Below are positions 62,560-64,000 of a stretch of DNA of 64,000 bases, in pieces; the stretch's first letter is position 1, and each line of letters opens with the position of its first letter. Source of the DNA: Candidatus Kryptoniota bacterium. GTDB lineage: Bacteria > Bacteroidota > Ignavibacteria > Kryptoniales > Kryptoniaceae. A model generated the notes under the pieces. That model saw only the letters and a list, made by a program, of their open reading frames with translations. It was not told the origin of the DNA and did no database searches. The stretch lies in the NCBI GenBank assembly GCA_938074445.1, contig CALJEK010000001.1:62001-126000 (forward strand), written 5' to 3'. A program made the position numbers and the translations under genes.

Positions 62560-63771
62560 ATGAGGGTTAGATTTCTCAAGATAGGTAATTTAGAAGAAGC
62601 GATGGAGGAACTTTCAAGATTTGGGGAAGTTGATCATTCTCTTTCATCTGAATTTAAGCCGGAAAAATTTGTTAATGTTAGTTTGAAAATCGAAAATGTC
62701 AGCGATAAGATTTCCTTGTTGATCTCACAACAGATTGCAAAATATCTTAACGGCGATGTTCTCGTTTCAAAGGTTGATGAAAGTGGTAGAAGGAATTTAA
62801 TAATTTCGGTTAAAGGCGAAAATTTTGAGCACTTGGTGAATATGTTGAAAAGTTTTTCAAGCGAAGGTAAACTACTTGCGGATAAGTTAACAGGGGCGAT
62901 GAATGGTTTTTTCAATGATTCTGTAGTTTATAGATTTGGTCGAAAGGAATTTGATTTTTCAAAGAGGACTTATGTAATGGGGATTTTAAATGTGACGCCT
63001 GATTCGTTTTCAGACGGCGGGAGATATTTTACTGTTGATTCAGCGGTTGAACATGCTATGAGAATGGTTGAAGATGGAGCGGATATAATTGATGTTGGTG
63101 GGGAGTCAACACGCCCTGGCTCCGAACGTGTCCCGCTTGAGGAGGAATTGAGACGTGTTATACCGGTGATAAAAGAGATCGTTAAACGAGTTGATGTTCC
63201 TATTTCGATTGACACATACAAATCTGAGGTGGCGAGGCAAGCTCTTGATAATGGAGCGGTGATTGTAAATGACATCAGCGGTTTGAGATTTGATGAGAAG
63301 ATGGTTGAGGTTATTGCGCAATATAGCGCAAGTGTTGTTATTATGCATATCAAAGGAACTCCAAAAACAATGCAAGAAAATCCGTATTATGATGATGTTA
63401 TTTCTGAAATTTATGGTTATCTATTGGAAGGCGTTGAAAGAGCGCAAAGTTTTGGAATCAAGCAGATAATAGTTGACCCAGGGATTGGTTTTGGTAAAAG
63501 GTTGATTGATAATCTTGAGATATTAAGACGTCTTCGTGAGTTTAAGTCGCTTGGTTATCCTGTTTTGGTTGGGGTTTCAAGAAAATCTTTTATTGGAAAT
63601 GTTTTGAATCTACCTGTTGGGGAAAGGCTCGAAGGAACTGCTGGGGCGGTTGCAATTTCAGTATGGAATGGGGCAAACATAGTTAGGGTTCATGATGTTA
63701 AAGAAATGGCAAGGGTTGTGCGAATAGTTGATGCAATAAAGCAAGTGCCAATAAAGCAAAACCACATTTAA
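62560..63771 (+). CDS. folP: Dihydropteroate synthase with N-terminal extension
   Basis: A 403-residue enzyme. Residues 130-400 are dihydropteroate synthase: TYVMGILNVTPDSFSDGGRYF, DIIDVGGESTRPGS, SIDTYKSEVARQALDNGAVIVNDISG, VIMHIKGTPKTMQ, DPGIGFGKRLIDNL and GVSRKSFIG. It joins pterin to p-aminobenzoate. The first 130 residues form an extra domain with no motif I recognise (MRVRFLKIGNLEEAMEELSRFGEVDHSL); such long forms occur in some archaea and anaerobes. It begins 4 bases after rtcA and overlaps the next gene by 1 base. Confidence 0.93.
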   Translation: MRVRFLKIGNLEEAMEELSRFGEVDHSLSSEFKPEKFVNVSLKIENVSDKISLLISQQIAKYLNGDVLVSKVDESGRRNLIISVKGENFEHLVNMLKSFSSEGKLLADKLTGAMNGFFNDSVVYRFGRKEFDFSKRTYVMGILNVTPDSFSDGGRYFTVDSAVEHAMRMVEDGADIIDVGGESTRPGSERVPLEEELRRVIPVIKEIVKRVDVPISIDTYKSEVARQALDNGAVIVNDISGLRFDEKMVEVIAQYSASVVIMHIKGTPKTMQENPYYDDVISEIYGYLLEGVERAQSFGIKQIIVDPGIGFGKRLIDNLEILRRLREFKSLGYPVLVGVSRKSFIGNVLNLPVGERLEGTAGAVAISVWNGANIVRVHDVKEMARVVRIVDAIKQVPIKQNHI

Positions 63772-64000
63772 TGATTGAAATCTTAAAAATAGGCTTTTTA
63801 CGGCTTACACTCATCGATGTAATTGATATTTTAGTTGTAAGTTTAATAATACGCCAACTTTATATATGGATGAAGGGGACGATTGCAGCGCAAATTTTTC
63901 TTGGGCTTTTGTTTATCGTTTTGCTCTCTTTTATTTCAGGGCTTGCAAATTTAAAACTTCTCAACTGGTTGTCGCGATTTGTCAGCGATGTCTGGATCAT
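63771..64000 (+). CDS. Diadenylate cyclase CdaA-like (3' partial)
   Basis: The frame opens with ATG sharing one base with the folP stop (TAATG) and runs off the right edge. About 76 residues are seen: an N-terminal region with three hydrophobic segments (LTLIDVIDILVVSLIIRQLYIWMKGT, IFLGLLFIVLLSFIS, LLNWLSRF), matching the membrane part of CdaA, the main c-di-AMP synthase of many bacteria. The catalytic DGA/RHR part is outside the window, so the call is provisional. folP-cdaA adjacency is common in FCB genomes. Confidence 0.75.
   Translation, partial: MIEILKIGFLRLTLIDVIDILVVSLIIRQLYIWMKGTIAAQIFLGLLFIVLLSFISGLANLKLLNWLSRFVSDVWI

Noticed and set aside
1-64000. CRISPR arrays, tRNA, rRNA and complete insertion sequences
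   Set aside because: None could be found by eye; only the IS630-like fragment resembles a mobile element.

Overview
The window is a dense, AT-rich bacterial chromosome segment with no rRNA, tRNA, CRISPR array or intact insertion sequence that I could see. A secreted glycosidase ends in a type IX secretion-type tail (NYPNPFNPET near its C-terminus), and there are Gram-negative envelope functions such as outer-membrane beta-barrels, two heptosyltransferase-like enzymes and a lipoprotein. A tricorn protease and a metalloprotease-propeller-barrel protein are also present. Together these point to the Bacteroidota/Chlorobi/Ignavibacteria/Kryptonia side of the FCB group. The Lys/Glu/Ile-rich proteins and very tight packing would suit a thermophile such as Candidatus Kryptonia, but that placement is inference.

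Layout. 1-1043: the end of a metallo-beta-lactamase-fold gene and an orphan IS630-like helix-turn-helix protein. 1033-9026 (minus strand): a compact run folB, folK/deoxynucleoside-kinase fusion, a 52-aa membrane peptide, glycosyltransferase, coaBC, family-4 uracil-DNA glycosylase, dnaB, comM. 9181-9507: a double Cys4-repeat protein. 9551-11637: dnaA flanked on both sides by DnaA-box clusters, the best origin candidate, followed by adk and rlmN. 13475-25846 (plus strand): one flagellar operon of 16 genes (43-aa membrane peptide, flgB, flgC, 70-aa protein, fliE, fliF, fliG, fliH, fliI, fliJ, motE-like, fliK, flgD, TIGR02530-like, flgE, flbD) behind a near-perfect sigma-54 promoter with upstream dyads.

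25849-35432: envelope and secreted proteins: a frameshifted membrane glycosyltransferase, a secreted GH31 glycosidase, a metalloprotease/beta-propeller/barrel protein, a small secreted protein and an M28 peptidase. 35434-43828 (minus strand): an operon-like run SPFH protein, rmuC, pgsA, pgpA, cinA, thpR, recA, recX, AI-2E-type transporter, XRE-cupin regulator. 43972-47284 (plus): folE, SDR, ferredoxin-NADP reductase, D-2-hydroxyacid dehydrogenase. 47294-51937 (minus): outer-membrane protein, uppP, cyclophilin, amino-acid permease, holA. 52086-54118 (plus): mtaB and a lipoprotein.

54265-56835 looks accessory: a minimal beta-carbonic-anhydrase-like protein, a 72-aa helical protein, a DNA methyltransferase with an N-terminal DCD/EVE-like domain, and an overlapping BsaWI/EcoRII-like restriction endonuclease. 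The methyltransferase and nuclease form a type II restriction-modification pair in which the methylase carries a putative modified-base reader; this is my main candidate for an under-described system. 56903-64000 holds a second heptosyltransferase-like gene, a tricorn protease with a clear intrinsic terminator, then rtcA, folP with an unusual N-terminal extension, and the start of a diadenylate cyclase gene.

Functional links: folate/pterin genes occur at three separate loci (folB-folK, folE, folP). DNA processing genes (dnaA, dnaB, holA, recA, recX, comM, cinA, rmuC, UDG) are over-represented, and the flagellar operon looks complete for rod, export ATPase, MS ring and hook but lacks motor stator and flagellin genes here.
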